A stretch of DNA of 14,205 nt, taken from NCBI GenBank assembly GCA_048939265.1, contig JBHLPQ010000096.1, positions 1 through 14,205 of the forward strand, written 5' to 3'. How positions within the stretch are numbered: position 1 is the first letter of the stretch; each line of letters begins with the position of its first letter. The DNA is from Hodarchaeum sp048939265. Lineage in GTDB: Archaea; Asgardarchaeota; Heimdallarchaeia; Hodarchaeales; Hodarchaeaceae. A program made the position numbers and the translations under genes. This document shows positions 13,901 to 14,205 of this stretch, in pieces. Under the pieces are notes generated by a model. It saw only the letters and a list, made by a program, of their open reading frames with translations. It did not search any database and had not been told where the DNA came from.

Positions 13901-14205
13901 CTTCAAGATTTGACTATTATGTACAATAAGATTCCCATTCGCAACTAGAAAATGCCCTTCTTCAGTACCAATATCATAAACTGTTGTGGGTTCTGATATA
14001 TTCTCTATTTTTGTGATTTTATCCCAGAAAACATCTGAGAATGCAAGAACCTTCAACCAATCTAGCTTTTCAATCACCTGTTTTTCTTCATTTAGTTCAT
14101 CGAACTTTTTTACCACTTTCTGAAGATAATTTCTTCCTATTCTTTGTCTATGCTTTTTTCCACGGAGTTCACCAAGAAAACTTCTTTCCCAAGTCCCTCT
14201 TATAT
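10916..14205 (-). CDS. mcm: MCM replicative helicase interrupted by two inteins (5' end outside window)
   Basis: The frame stays open to the right edge, so the gene begins beyond it; a GTG at 14116 is not the true start. Residue numbers here count from that GTG. MCM forms the hexameric replication-fork helicase. Host protein begins at S68 (SQILKFVAQLAPRALYTTGK), directly after where the Walker A motif GDPGTAK should end. It continues to L94, is interrupted by a second intein, and resumes at T745 (TAAVIRDQDTGEITLEAGAL). Later landmarks are Walker B MVDEFDKM (773-780), sensor 1 ILAAANPRRGRW (814-825), the arginine-finger region LSRFDLIF (842-849), and the C-terminal winged helix (about 1022-1066, MEEGLNKNQIVKAIDEM). 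Once both inteins are spliced out, all visible ATPase elements are intact. The host part is visibly richer in G and C than the inteins. It heads an operon with hel308. Confidence 0.96.
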   Translation of the reverse strand, partial: IRGTWERSFLGELRGKKHRQRIGRNYLQKVVKKFDELNEEKQVIEKLDWLKVLAFSDVFWDKITKIENISEPTTVYDIGTEEGHFLVANGNLIVHNSQILKFVAQLAPRALYTTGKGSTAAGLCVSGDSTIFLSDRVTSISDLVTSEFEKGGVEKYTEEIEYKKIQADYTTYHSKNLNITTNPISRVWRIRTPEILYRIITRTGNEIVLTPETSLLSISDKGLIWRQARTLKKNVRVATSRQLFINERKEVPSVYELIADYPCEIRLTSVAKNIADLIKRIKKKSAMTNNDLANYLGVSEDSIYGWKNNDRPGNISLRLFGDLCRFAGSDIETQLPEMMEIEIKKGQRLKLPKRLDKEWFYILGVIFGDGRILVDNKEGRYGGVCIGLSNREESLLKAFDKFCKKISIKVYKREGTEERPTEYRIWSKILFYIFSKFGLTPSPKSDTLNPTKNMLYYPEEYLYSFLRGLFDSDGWISIRKQGSSQIGIVSASKDLIEFVRYSLLTLGIITYTRQREPKIVIKKSGQKIIGKKMKYELTFNSYSDFIKFKEKVGFGHPIKNKILHNYCLTHKLMHRNVDNIPSARALLRTIINFYGYTSRDLTGYKGAFSVSQSKKAMNRYQLKIILEKIDPDWKRHKVQIPYQMRFQLYKELKTSVLSSQTQLSKYQIYEYFVRENRNPWIPIGLIAEILDETKIIPSQKITKYFDGLLSSIKQKEEVIKKNYDLLIKICDSDIFWDEIVNVEKVVSPKDEYVYDLTIPETHNFIVNGFVTHNTAAVIRDQDTGEITLEAGALVLADQGIAMVDEFDKMRAEDRAAIHEAMEQHTISIAKAGIVATLNARTSILAAANPRRGRWNPFKATADNLNLPPTILSRFDLIFVLEDKPDLKEDHDLATHVLRLHKSQTLSTSPPIDQDLLRKYIAYARREIQPRLSAEAEERILEYYKELRRSSGKVEEGQLEPIAITPRQLESLVRLAEARAKMHLSDEVTYDDASGAVNLMNATLEKLAKDTETGKLDIDKYASGISARSRRQLDRIDALIDKMLEEAEEDEPVAIKDIIDRGMEEGLNKNQIVKAIDEMTRRGILFEPQPGFVKRP
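11885..13834 (-). mobile_element. complete MCM intein with LAGLIDADG homing endonuclease
   Basis: A 650-residue protein-splicing element inserted between AAGL and TAAV of MCM, in frame. Residues are numbered from its first Cys. Block A is CVSGDSTIFL (1-10). The block B region is VLTPETSLL (about 85-93), where the usual TxxH histidine is Thr. A Cro-like helix-turn-helix follows (about 161-200: TNNDLANYLGVSEDSIYGWK). The DOD endonuclease has YILGVIFGDG (238-247) and FLRGLFDSDG (342-351), both with the metal-binding Asp (246, 350). A further DNA-binding-like segment is at about 455-505. Block F is VYDLTIPETHNFIVNGF, and block G ends THN with penultimate His and terminal Asn; the next host residue is Thr, a valid nucleophile. 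The element is AT-richer than its host, consistent with transfer. Both endonuclease aspartates are kept, so homing activity is plausible. It is larger than most inteins. Confidence 0.94.
13916..14205 (-). mobile_element. C-terminal part of a second MCM intein
   Basis: The last 96 residues or so of another intein: a basic stretch (LRGKKHRQRIGRNYLQK), then the linker LKVLAFSDVFWDKI, then block F VYDIGTEEGHFLVANG and block G LIVHN, with penultimate His and terminal Asn. The first host residue is Ser. The host sequence that follows, SQILKFVAQLAPRA, places the insertion inside the Walker A loop, after GDPGTAK (not visible). The N-terminal splicing blocks and endonuclease, if any, are outside the window. 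The end resembles that of the downstream complete intein (SDxFWDxI ... VYD ... HN), so the two are related members of the family, but this C-terminal pattern is shared widely among archaeal inteins. Confidence 0.9.

Noticed and set aside
14114..14116. GTG at 14116 as the start of the MCM gene
   Set aside because: The frame continues without a stop to the window edge, and the residues before and after it belong to the body of an intein, not to the start of a protein.
1..14205. CRISPR array, insertion sequence or terminal inverted repeats of a transposon
   Set aside because: No regularly spaced direct repeats and no transposase or integrase motif were seen; the only mobile elements are the inteins.

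Overview
The window looks like an AT-rich archaeal chromosome segment, most probably from an Asgard archaeon (Promethearchaeota, possibly a Heimdallarchaeia-like lineage). It carries an archaeal MCM replicative helicase with inteins, the Ski2-like repair helicase Hel308, a tandem winged-helix regulator of archaeal style, TATA-like promoters, T-tract terminators, and a small GTPase with its own partner gene. The Asgard assignment is inference from this gene set; no rRNA, tRNA or other phylogenetic marker is present.

Layout. Positions 1-2000 hold three minus-strand genes: an unrecognised basic protein running off the left edge, a double winged-helix transcription regulator with a candidate operator upstream, and a small protein with an ACT-like (ferredoxin-fold) C-terminal domain. 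A 649-base gap (1985-2633) has no convincing gene but contains promoter-like and stem-forming elements. Next, on the plus strand, come a small GTPase and a tightly linked 272-residue protein of unknown function, perhaps its cognate partner. These abut, with no gap, a convergent 82-residue helical-repeat (HEAT-like) gene. A divergent endonuclease III gene follows, convergent with a double-SIS sugar-phosphate isomerase or deaminase. Upstream of the SIS gene lies a 3' fragment of what looks like an alpha/beta hydrolase gene, immediately behind a six-helix ferric reductase/NADPH-oxidase-like flavocytochrome. A second large gap (8028-8665) contains a possible 33-residue membrane peptide and two adjacent stem-loops.

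The right end is a replication/repair operon on the minus strand: mcm followed after 24 bases by hel308. The visible part of mcm is mostly intein. The C-terminal end of one intein (N-terminal part beyond the window) sits in the Walker A loop, then comes an 81-base exon, then a complete 650-residue intein with a two-motif LAGLIDADG endonuclease and a Cro-like helix-turn-helix, followed by the rest of MCM. The complete intein lacks the usual block B histidine.

Functionally, the mcm-hel308 pair (fork unwinding and fork rescue) and endonuclease III (oxidised pyrimidine repair) form a DNA replication/repair theme. The GTPase and its neighbour look like an Asgard-style signalling or trafficking module. 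The flavocytochrome indicates transmembrane electron transfer. The most unusual items are the double intein with its 27-residue exon, the GTPase module, the NOX-like flavocytochrome and the hydrolase remnant.
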